This document shows, in pieces, positions 1 to 6,264 of a stretch of 47,177 nt of DNA. The notes beneath the pieces were generated by a model. The model had not been told where the DNA came from. It did not search any database and was given only the letters and a program-made list of their open reading frames with translations. The stretch is from Bacteroidales bacterium. GTDB lineage: Bacteria; Bacteroidota; Bacteroidia; Bacteroidales; Dysgonomonadaceae. The stretch lies in the NCBI GenBank assembly GCA_012727735.1, contig JAAYGM010000209.1, forward strand, positions 1-47,177, read 5' to 3'. Each line of letters begins with the position of its first letter. The stretch's first letter is position 1. Position numbers and translations under genes: made by a program.

Positions 1-26
1 AAATATTTGAAAATGATTATTCTTTT

Positions 27-122
27 AGTTCTCAGTTTTAGTTCTCAGCAATTAGTTGTAAGCTGTAAGCTCTTTTGGTTCCTGGTTAATATATCGTGTT
101 CAGCTTTCAGCTCCCGGTTTTC
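27..122. repeat. Degenerate 7-base periodic repeat
   Basis: The left edge reads as successive heptamers, many beginning AGT or AGC: AGTTCTC (27), a 6-base AGTTTT, AGTTCTC (40), AGCAATT, AGTTGTA, AGCTGTA, AGCTCTT. After a less regular stretch come AGCTTTC (102), AGCTCCC (109) and GGTTTTC (116). No gene overlaps it. The function is unknown; it resembles low-complexity spacer DNA between convergent or unrelated genes, and it may continue to the left of the window. Confidence 0.6.
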
Positions 123-187
123 AGACCATAAATGTGAATTTCAAGCCTTGCAACCTTCCATCTGGCCAGCCGATTAACCTTGTAGCG

Positions 188-754
188 TTAAATGAACCAC
201 TGCATGCTGCTCTCACCGGCATCGGCCACGAACGTGGTGGCACCGGCATAACGCAGGTGCGGATAATCGATCATCTCCTCTTTTTTGAACCCCATCAGGT
301 TCATCGACATCTCGCATACCGTGATCTCCACTCCCAGATCGGCTGCCTCTTTGAACATCGCATCGAGTGACATCACATTCTGTTTCTTCATCAGGCTTTT
401 AATCATCACCGGTCCCATGCCGCACATATTCATATTGGAGAGCTTCAGCTTGTTGCGCCCTTTGGGGAGCATCATGCCGAACATCTTCGAGATAAAATCT
501 TTGTTTTTCGCCTTTTTCTTCGGATCACGTAGTGCGGAGAGTGCCCAGAACGAGAAGAAGAGCTTCACTTCAGAATCCATCGCAGCTGCCGCCAGTGAGA
601 TGATCATCGCTGCCAGGATCTTGTCCATATCACCTGATACGATGGCGATGGATAGCTGATCTTTTCTTGATTCTTCGAGGAGCAATGTTTTCGCTTTAAT
701 GTTCTCCAGCTCTTGTTGAAGCGCTTCCATTGAAAGGGGAGTAGATTTTTCCAT
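188..754 (-). CDS. DsrE/DsrF-like family protein
   Basis: This 188-residue protein has a short charged helical N-terminus (about 1-35), then a DsrE/DsrF-like Rossmann-type fold. Supporting features are the segment following SIAIVSGDMDKILAAMIIS (about 35-55), a hydrophobic strand (VKLFFSFWAL, 63-72) and a CGMGP segment (111-115). A second cysteine, C147, sits in the VCEMSMNLMG motif that resembles the conserved cysteine region of this family. Relatives bind or relay sulfane sulfur or act as small redox proteins, and are often mislabelled peroxiredoxins. The gene is transcribed divergently from a Crp/Fnr regulator and shares a 181-bp spacer holding a CRP-type palindrome. The family assignment is good; the substrate is unknown. 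Confidence 0.8.
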   Translation of the reverse strand: MEKSTPLSMEALQQELENIKAKTLLLEESRKDQLSIAIVSGDMDKILAAMIISLAAAAMDSEVKLFFSFWALSALRDPKKKAKNKDFISKMFGMMLPKGRNKLKLSNMNMCGMGPVMIKSLMKKQNVMSLDAMFKEAADLGVEITVCEMSMNLMGFKKEEMIDYPHLRYAGATTFVADAGESSMQWFI

Positions 755-849
755 AGATCGTCTGTATAAATTTGTAAATGAATAATATGCAAATTAAAGA
801 AATAATTCTTCAATAATTTTTTTTTCTCTGGTGCATATTTTTACTTTAA

Positions 850-883
850 TTTGTGAGATATGTCACATCTTTCTCTAACTTTG
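850..883 (+). promoter_or_regulatory. Promoter of the first Crp/Fnr gene
   Basis: TTTG at 850-853 and TAACTTTG at 876-883 match the Bacteroidota -33 and -7 elements, with a 22-bp gap that is slightly long. The downstream gene starts at 936, so the leader is about 45 nt. The CRP-type palindrome at 852-867 overlaps the -33 element, which predicts repression or autoregulation. For the divergent gene the only -7 candidate is an imperfect TTAATTTG on the minus strand at 790-797. Confidence 0.65.
852..867. promoter_or_regulatory. CRP-type operator palindrome
   Basis: TGTGAGATATGTCACA is a perfect TGTGA-N6-TCACA inverted repeat in the spacer between the divergent DsrE-like gene and the Crp/Fnr gene. 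The adjacent Crp/Fnr protein carries R187, E188 and R192 in its recognition helix, in the same register as R180, E181 and R185 of E. coli CRP, which read the TGTGA half-site. This makes it the likely binding protein, by inference. Confidence 0.75.
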
Positions 884-935
884 TTGAAGTGATCAGTAAC
901 CAGATGAAATTGACAGGTTTAATTGAAAAGAAAGA

Positions 936-1613
936 ATGAGAAACGAATGCATCGACTGTGACTGTGTGTTGAAATCCTCTGTAGAGCTGAAAGATTGCCA
1001 GATGGAGATGCTGGGCGGTCACCATGCGGTGGTGAAGTTCAGGAAAGGAGACCCGGTTATCAAACAGGGTGTGTTTTCAACGAATGTGATTTTTCTCCGT
1101 AAGGGGATGGCCAAAGTGCATATAACCGGTCCTTCACGAGAGCAGATCGTGCGTTTGGTGAAGGCTCCTACCTACCTTGGTCTTCCTACCACATTTGGCG
1201 ATAAGATTAACCAGTATAGTGTGACCGCTGTGCTCGACTCGGAAGTCTGCTTTATCGATCTGGGTGTATTTAAGAAGTTGCTGAGTGAGAACAGAGAATT
1301 CAACAGCTACATCCTCCTGGAGCTCTGCAAGAGTGAGCTTGAGGCCTACCGGCGTTGTGCCAGCCGTACACAGAAGCAGATGCGGGGGAACCTTGCCGAT
1401 GTGCTGCTTGAATTCTCGGAGCATCTTTTTGAGTCGGATCAGTTTACACTACCCCTCTCGCAATCAGATATAGGAAACTGGGTGGATGCAGGAAGGGAGA
1501 GCATCAACCGCGCCCTCTCGGAGTTTATCCAGGACGACATTATTGAAATGACGGGAAGAAAGGTGAAAATCACCAATAAAAAATTACTGAAAACCATCAG
1601 CCAGAATGGTTGA
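936..1613 (+). CDS. Crp/Fnr family regulator, Cys-rich N-terminus
   Basis: This 225-residue protein has a cyclic-nucleotide-binding-like beta-roll (about 25-120), a dimerisation helix (about 120-150) and a C-terminal winged helix (about 160-220). The recognition helix reads GRESINRALSEF, so R187/E188/R192 match the CRP register rather than the FNR one. The N-terminus has C5, C8, C10 and C21, a spacing reminiscent of but not identical to the Fe-S ligands of FNR; C105, C131 and C141 are further cysteines. The beta-roll lacks an obvious cAMP-binding RS signature, so a redox, NO or metal signal is more likely than cAMP. The palindrome just upstream suggests autoregulation and control of the divergent DsrE-like gene. 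Confidence 0.88.
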   Translation: MRNECIDCDCVLKSSVELKDCQMEMLGGHHAVVKFRKGDPVIKQGVFSTNVIFLRKGMAKVHITGPSREQIVRLVKAPTYLGLPTTFGDKINQYSVTAVLDSEVCFIDLGVFKKLLSENREFNSYILLELCKSELEAYRRCASRTQKQMRGNLADVLLEFSEHLFESDQFTLPLSQSDIGNWVDAGRESINRALSEFIQDDIIEMTGRKVKITNKKLLKTISQNG

Positions 1614-1687
1614 GATTATTGAATTTCCTGTTGTCCGGGTTGGTTGAGCAATAGATTTCCTCCATTCCTGACTCTTCCGTAAAGCGG

Positions 1688-2383
1688 CTACCCCAATCGT
1701 TCTATCTTCTCCAATCCGGTACGATCAATAATTTTTATACCCTTCCCCTCGAGCACAATTACCCCGTCTCGCTCAAACTCTTTCAGCAGTTTGATGGCGC
1801 TCTCGGTGGCCACGGAGGCGAAATTGGCCAGATCCTGACGGGAGAGGTGCCCGAAGATCTCCTGCCCTGTGAAGTCGTCGCCACTCAGGTAAAGCAGCGC
1901 AGAAGCCACCTTGCCCCGCATCTGCTTGTAAGTCATATTCCCGATGACGGTGAGCAGCTGTCTTTCGTTGCGGTAATTGCGTGAGGTGATGCGCATGGCG
2001 AACTCCGCGTTGCGCAGCAGCAGGGTCCGCATCTTCTCCCTGTCAATCATGCATACCTGCGTGTCGGTAAGTGCTACTGCCGAGGTGGCGTGAACCGTCT
2101 CTCCGAAAAGGGAGGAGAAGGCAAGGAAATCGCCCGCTTTGGCCAGTTGCAGGTTAAGCTGTTTTTCTCTTCCCGTTTGCAGATACACCTTTACCAGACC
2201 ATCCATGATCAGCAGTACATGGGTCGAGAAAGCGCCCTGTTTGAAAAGGTTCTCCCCGGCAAGATAGGTCAGTTCCGTCTTTCCCGAACTGATCAGTTCC
2301 AGCTCTTCCGGTTTCAGGTCCCGGAAACAGGCTACCATCTTTTCGCAGTCATCCATCTCATCTTTCATTTCCTGGTTCATCAC
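1688..2383 (-). CDS. Crp/Fnr family regulator (second paralogue)
   Basis: This 231-residue protein has a sensor beta-roll (about 15-125), a long dimer helix and a winged helix (about 165-225). The recognition helix reads VATESAIKLLKEF: the positions matching CRP R180/E181/R185 are T193, E194 and K198, so it should not read the same site as its neighbour. The N-terminus has only C13 and C19. It faces its paralogue convergently, with about 75 bp between stops, and is divergent from the thioredoxin-like gene. Its own promoter region holds a pair of direct repeats. The effector is unknown. Confidence 0.87.
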   Translation of the reverse strand: MMNQEMKDEMDDCEKMVACFRDLKPEELELISSGKTELTYLAGENLFKQGAFSTHVLLIMDGLVKVYLQTGREKQLNLQLAKAGDFLAFSSLFGETVHATSAVALTDTQVCMIDREKMRTLLLRNAEFAMRITSRNYRNERQLLTVIGNMTYKQMRGKVASALLYLSGDDFTGQEIFGHLSRQDLANFASVATESAIKLLKEFERDGVIVLEGKGIKIIDRTGLEKIERLG

Positions 2384-2396
2384 ATGATATTTTTTT

Positions 2397-2404
2397 CAAA
2401 GATA
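2397..2404 (-). promoter_or_regulatory. -7 promoter element of second Crp/Fnr gene
   Basis: The minus strand reads TATCTTTG, a full match to TAnnTTTG, about 14 bp upstream of the start at 2383. The expected -33 region falls on the CTGA/TCAG palindrome and the direct repeats at 2414-2447. Confidence 0.6.
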
Positions 2405-2413
2405 CAATCTTTT

Positions 2414-2447
2414 CCGGAAACTGATTTGCGTCAGCCCGGGAACTGAT
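2414..2447. repeat. Direct repeats, 22-bp spacing, possible operator
   Basis: CCGGAAACTGAT (2414-2425) and CCGGGAACTGAT (2436-2447) match at 11 of 12 positions and are 22 bp apart, two helical turns. The first also contributes to a CTGA-N6-TCAG palindrome (2421-2434). They lie in the divergent spacer between the second Crp/Fnr gene and the thioredoxin-like gene, over the expected -33 region of the former. A regulatory role is inferred. Confidence 0.5.
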
Positions 2448-2511
2448 CAATTTCATCCTGTTGCATGGGGGATGTCATCCTCTTTTACTCGTTCTGCCGC
2501 TCATTATACCT

Positions 2512-2519
2512 TACCTTTG
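2512..2519 (+). promoter_or_regulatory. -7 promoter element of thioredoxin-like gene
   Basis: TACCTTTG matches TAnnTTTG and lies 33 bp before the start codon at 2553. No clear TTTG is visible in the -33 region, so the promoter may need an activator. Confidence 0.55.
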
Positions 2520-2552
2520 TATCCGGAAATAAATCTTTAAAACAACAATAAA

Positions 2553-2900
2553 ATGAAGTACTTAAGAACAGGCATTCAGGAAATTGAAACAGCGGATGAA
2601 TTACAGAAGATCATCAGCGAGAACGAAAATGTGATGGTGTGTTGCGGCCGTATGGGACCTATGTGTATCCCCGTATATGAGATTATGGAAGAGCTCGAGG
2701 AGGAGCGTCCCGGAGTGAAATTTTACTCTATGGCATTCGATAGCCCCGAGTCGGGCGTGATTCGCAATGCTCCCGAATGTCGCGGTTTTATGGGACTCCC
2801 ATTCACCATGTATTACAAAAATGGTCAGGTAGCCAAGGCAACCACCAGCATTCAGGATATGTCGCAGATCACTGCTAATCTCGATCAGTATCTTGCATAA
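2553..2900 (+). CDS. Atypical thioredoxin-fold protein without CxxC
   Basis: This 115-residue protein has the thioredoxin layout: an N-terminal helix, a strand (ENVMVC, 25-30), the active-site loop and helix (31-50), the strand VKFYSMAFD, and the cis-proline segment GLPFTMYYKNG (81-91). The canonical WCGPC is replaced by C30, C31, then GRMGPM, then C38, so the pairing would be CCx6C. A fourth cysteine, C76, precedes the cis-Pro loop. The next gene, about 150 bp downstream, is a TrxB-like flavoprotein, which suggests a dedicated electron donor. The protein could be a thioredoxin with altered redox properties or an adaptor; classic disulfide reductase activity is doubtful. Confidence 0.8.
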   Translation: MKYLRTGIQEIETADELQKIISENENVMVCCGRMGPMCIPVYEIMEELEEERPGVKFYSMAFDSPESGVIRNAPECRGFMGLPFTMYYKNGQVAKATTSIQDMSQITANLDQYLA

Positions 2901-2921
2901 GCGAGACGATCAATGAAAAAT

Positions 2922-3022
2922 GATGTGGGGAATGCTGCTTTTATGGCGTGTTTCCCGCATCTTTTGAAGAGATAGGGTAACCATATCCGGCCGACATGAG
3001 ATTGTCGTGATGGAAGGTTACC
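2922..3022 (+). other. Two hairpins between thioredoxin-like gene and trxB
   Basis: GATGTGGG (2922-2929) pairs with CCCGCATC (2954-2961), with one G-T pair, and is followed by only four T residues. GGTAACC (2976-2982) and GGTTACC (3016-3022) form a second, longer-looped inverted repeat ending shortly before trxB. They could attenuate or protect the transcript. No TAnnTTTG promoter is evident between the genes, so co-transcription is plausible. Confidence 0.4.
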
Positions 3023-3051
3023 GTTTAAATAAATAGCCAAAGAGCGAAATA

Positions 3052-3978
3052 ATGGAAAAGATATATGATGTGATGATATTTGGAGCCGGTGCAGCCGGAC
3101 TCTCAGCGGGGATCTATGCTTCCCGCGGTAAGCTCGACACGCTGATACTGAGTGAAGGGGTGACCGGTGGGCAGATGGTGCTGACGAACGAGATTGCCAA
3201 CTACCCGGGTGTGGAGACAGTGAAAGGGTATGAACTGGCGGACAGCATGAAGCGGCAGGTGAAGAGTTTTGGTTGTACGTTGAAGACCAATGTGAAAATC
3301 AAGGAGTATCGTCTTTCCGACGAAATTAAGGAGGTAGAGCTCGGGGACGGAAGAGTTTTCCGCGCGAAAGCAGCGATTCTTGCCCCCGGTGGCAGGCCCC
3401 GCTCCCTTAACATCCCCGGTGAGAAAGAGTTTGAAGGACGGGGAATCTCCTACTGTGCCACCTGCGATGCCGATTTCTTCAAGGACAAGAGACTGGTCGT
3501 GGTGGGAGGCGGTAATTCCGCCCTGGAAGAGGCGGTAACGCTCACTCATTTCGCATCTCATGTCACCATCGTGCATCAGTTCGACCATTTTCAGGCTTTT
3601 GCGCATGCGGTGGAGGAGGCGGAACGCAATCCAAAAATCAGTTTTATCATGGAATCGGAGCTGAGAGAATACAGCGGTGGAGAGACGCTGGAGAAAGTGA
3701 AGATTGAGAACCTCAGGACTGGAGAGGTCTCTGAGCTGGAGACCGATGGTGTTTTTGTCTTTATCGGTTATATTCCCAATACGGAGGCATTCAGAGATTT
3801 CGTGGAGACCAACCAGAACGGTGAGTTTGTTGTGGATCCGTTAATGAAGACCAGCCTGCCGGGCATCTATGCTGCCGGCGACTGTGTGGCAAAACGCTAT
3901 CGTCAGGTGACCACCTCCGTGAGCGACGGTACAATTGCAGCACTTAGTGCAACCGAATATATCCGTACAAAAAATTAA
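3052..3978 (+). CDS. trxB: Thioredoxin reductase-like flavoprotein
   Basis: This 308-residue protein has the low-molecular-weight thioredoxin reductase layout: an FAD GAGAAG motif (11-16), an inserted nucleotide-binding domain with VVVGGGNSALEEA (149-161), the redox-active CATC (135-138) and the C-terminal FAD motif GDC followed by RQVTTSVSDG. The HRRxxxR segment that holds the NADPH 2'-phosphate in classical enzymes is replaced by HQFDHFQ (175-181), so NADH or another donor may be preferred. The atypical thioredoxin immediately upstream is the likely substrate. The gene ends at a strong hairpin terminator. The family is certain; the electron donor is inferred. Confidence 0.92.
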   Translation: MEKIYDVMIFGAGAAGLSAGIYASRGKLDTLILSEGVTGGQMVLTNEIANYPGVETVKGYELADSMKRQVKSFGCTLKTNVKIKEYRLSDEIKEVELGDGRVFRAKAAILAPGGRPRSLNIPGEKEFEGRGISYCATCDADFFKDKRLVVVGGGNSALEEAVTLTHFASHVTIVHQFDHFQAFAHAVEEAERNPKISFIMESELREYSGGETLEKVKIENLRTGEVSELETDGVFVFIGYIPNTEAFRDFVETNQNGEFVVDPLMKTSLPGIYAAGDCVAKRYRQVTTSVSDGTIAALSATEYIRTKN

Positions 3979-3998
3979 GCAAAAAAACGGACAAAAAG

Positions 3999-4032
3999 AA
4001 AAGAGGCCACCTCGAACGAGAAGGCCTCTTTT
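3999..4032 (+). terminator. Intrinsic terminator after trxB
   Basis: AAAAGAGGCC (3999-4008) and GGCCTCTTTT (4023-4032) form a perfect 10-bp stem with a 14-nt loop. Flanking A and T runs could let it work on both strands. Confidence 0.85.
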
Positions 4033-4216
4033 GTATTGGTTAACGTGGTACCAGTGATAAGGTAAAAAAGATTGTTTTAGGTTATCGATGCAAAGATAAC
4101 GGACTAATTTGAATGTGCAAAATAAATAAACATATTATAAAACATAGTTATTAAGCATCTTATTTTGTCTGATTTCTTTATCGCTCTGTTGTATTGACCA
4201 TTGCATCTGAATAGAA

Positions 4217-4248
4217 AAAGAGGGTAGAATCGTGATTCTACCCTCTTT
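4217..4248 (-). terminator. Intrinsic terminator of rpsO
   Basis: A perfect 14-bp stem (4217-4230 with 4235-4248) with loop CGTG lies just beyond the rpsO stop. On the minus strand it is followed by a T-rich tract. The 180 bp between this and the trxB terminator hold no recognisable feature. Confidence 0.88.
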
Positions 4249-4267
4249 CGTTGTTTCTTTGAGAAAA

Positions 4268-4537
4268 CTATTTTCTGATACCCAATTCTTTGATGATTGC
4301 ACGATATCTTTCAATATCTGTTTCAATCAGGTAATCGAGTAAACGACGACGTTTACCCACCAGGATTCTCAATGCTCTTTCCGTGTTATAATCTTTTCTG
4401 TTTGACTTTAAATGACCAGTCAAATGCGAAATACGGTATGAAAACAATGCTATCTGCGCTTCAGGTGAGCCAGTATCAGTGTTAGACTTTCCGTGTTTTG
4501 CAAAGATTTCTTTCTTTTTGGTAGAATCTAAATACAT
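4268..4537 (-). CDS. rpsO: 30S ribosomal protein S15
   Basis: This 89-residue protein binds 16S rRNA helices 20-22 and nucleates the platform of the small subunit. The family motifs HGKSNTDTGSPEAQIALFSYRI and HLKSNRKDYNTERALRILVGKRRRLLDYL are present in fragments along its whole length. The start at 4537 (MYLDSTKKKE) gives the normal S15 length; a longer upstream reading has no family support and would begin at the -7 element. The gene has its own promoter at 4580-4610 and its own terminator, so it is monocistronic. Confidence 0.97.
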   Translation of the reverse strand: MYLDSTKKKEIFAKHGKSNTDTGSPEAQIALFSYRISHLTGHLKSNRKDYNTERALRILVGKRRRLLDYLIETDIERYRAIIKELGIRK

Positions 4538-4579
4538 ACTTGTTTGTAAAATATTACGTTTAAAAAAACTTTTGGGAGG

Positions 4580-4610
4580 CAAAGATACGCCTAAATATTC
4601 TAATTACAAA
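4580..4610 (-). promoter_or_regulatory. Promoter of rpsO
   Basis: On the minus strand TTTG (4607-4610) and TATCTTTG (4580-4587) are separated by 19 bp, an excellent Bacteroidota promoter. The predicted leader is about 36 nt. Confidence 0.75.
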
Positions 4611-4623
4611 CAGTTTTCTCTTT

Positions 4624-5895
4624 TTATTCACTACGCCTTCTTAATTTACCACTCAATCGTTTAATCGCATCTGTGATCTGCTGATCTGGTTCAATCACAT
4701 TGTATTCACCCCAGAAGTTGGGATCCATGAAATATTCCACCCGCTCAGCAATCACATCGGTGGAACGGATACGTTCGCTACGGGGGAACTTCACCACATT
4801 ATCGTTGTACCTGTCAGTGGTGGCTATTTCCGAACCAATGGTGTATGATGTGGCGAACAGTCCGAAAAACCGGTTGGTCCATCTCACACGGAATCCAACC
4901 TCGGTGCTGCTGTAGTTGAAATACCATTTCCCGTCATTCTCAATGTAATCAACCACATAATGCGCTTCTTTCACCTCAACACGCATTTTCCGGGGTTTTC
5001 TTCTGATAAAAATAGAGGATGCATCTTTCCGGTCTTCCACGTTCATATTGAACTCCATGCGGGCAAAGGCAAGTGATTTGGCGTCAAGGTAAATTTGTCC
5101 ACGGAAGAGAATCTCTTCTGTACCGGCAATCGGATTGAATGAGATAATATAGTGTGGTTTATTGTTGATGTTGATCAGGCCATCGATATGAAAACTGTAT
5201 TCAGCCCCGTCAGTACCGAAGACCACCTCCGGGTTTTTGGCAATGTCAAGCATGAGGGCATCACTGATGCCTCCCTGAAACTTCAGCAAAACCGTATCGC
5301 GGGGAGAGATGTCAGTCGCTTTTCTGCCAATATAAATCCTCGCCTGATCATTACCGTAAGACCTGTAGGATGCTTTGTAAACATCCAGCACAGCCTCTAC
5401 CAGAGAGATGTAGTTAGATCCCTTCTCTATCGATTCGCGATAGAACGCAACCATCATATTGGGGTTGGATGGGTAATTCTCCGGAATACGTTGCAGGGCT
5501 TCACGCACTAAATTGACCCCGTCACCCGAAACGACCAGGATCTCACTTAATTCGATGGGTGATGCCTGCAGAACGATATGATTGTTCGGGCTATCGATCA
5601 GTGTGTTGATCGGTATCTCCATGTTCTCGTATCCCAGATGGCGGATGACCAGCTTAGAATTCTCTGCCGAGGCAGGAACGCGTATGGAAAAATAGCCATC
5701 CTGATTTGTTATACTCGATACATTTTCATTTTGTACCGAGATGCTTGCATTTACCATCGGCTGGTTCGAGTCGCCGCTCAGGACCCTTCCTCTCAGTACC
5801 AGCGTAGGGTTTTGCTGTTGTTCGATATTTCCTGAAAAGAGGTTCAGGCTGCAGGAAAGGTAAAATAACAGTAGAATGACCGGGACGTTTTTCAT
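4624..5895 (-). CDS. Secreted protein with carboxypeptidase-regulatory-like domain
   Basis: From the start at 5895 (MKNVPVILLL) the protein has 423 residues with a hydrophobic signal segment. Residues about 32-115 form a CarboxypepD_reg-like beta-sandwich (LRGRVLSGDSNQPMVNASIS, then a DGYFSI turn), the domain found at the N-terminus of SusC/TonB-dependent receptors. The remainder is a large beta-rich region of unknown function with no TonB barrel. A periplasmic or outer-membrane location is likely. An upstream in-frame start at 5928 is less likely because it would precede the signal peptide with polar residues. The specific function is not recognised. Confidence 0.8.
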   Translation of the reverse strand: MKNVPVILLLFYLSCSLNLFSGNIEQQQNPTLVLRGRVLSGDSNQPMVNASISVQNENVSSITNQDGYFSIRVPASAENSKLVIRHLGYENMEIPINTLIDSPNNHIVLQASPIELSEILVVSGDGVNLVREALQRIPENYPSNPNMMVAFYRESIEKGSNYISLVEAVLDVYKASYRSYGNDQARIYIGRKATDISPRDTVLLKFQGGISDALMLDIAKNPEVVFGTDGAEYSFHIDGLININNKPHYIISFNPIAGTEEILFRGQIYLDAKSLAFARMEFNMNVEDRKDASSIFIRRKPRKMRVEVKEAHYVVDYIENDGKWYFNYSSTEVGFRVRWTNRFFGLFATSYTIGSEIATTDRYNDNVVKFPRSERIRSTDVIAERVEYFMDPNFWGEYNVIEPDQQITDAIKRLSGKLRRRSE

Positions 5896-6264
5896 ACGAT
5901 TATTTTTATTTAAAAGTGTAAGGAACATTCAGATGCAGTGATGACCGGATAATATTTCATGTTTTCAGAGGGCGCAGAAAGACTGTTTCGGGTGAACGCA
6001 TGATAAAGTGATGTGATCATATATGTGATGAGTCAACTGCTCCTTTCATCAAATATATGGATGTTTAAGAGCGGCTTTTGTACAATATACAAAGGAAACA
6101 AATTGCATTATAATTACAAATTATTGCACAAAATTTAACTTAGTTTTCGTTTTCTGCCGGAGGAGGTGTTTAAAAACGGAGTGATCGGGTGAAATTACCC
6201 ATGAGTGCATTTAAAACCGCAATAAATATTTAAATTTGTATCTTAATAATCAAACAGTGAGGAA
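5896..6264. promoter_or_regulatory. Divergent promoter region, 369 bp
   Basis: This AT-rich spacer separates the secreted-protein gene (minus) from nadB (plus). TAAATTTG at 6231-6238 is a good -7 element for nadB, and CAAATATA at 6050-6057 reads TATATTTG on the minus strand for the other gene. ATGTGAT occurs twice in direct orientation (6011-6017 and 6023-6029), 12 bp apart. No open frame or RNA gene is recognised here. Confidence 0.5.

Noticed and set aside
3103-3606. 167-codon open frame antisense to trxB
   Set aside because: Shadow of the reductase coding sequence, with no motif of its own.
6011-6029. CRP-type site before nadB
   Set aside because: The two ATGTGAT copies are in direct, not inverted, orientation, so they do not form a CRP palindrome.
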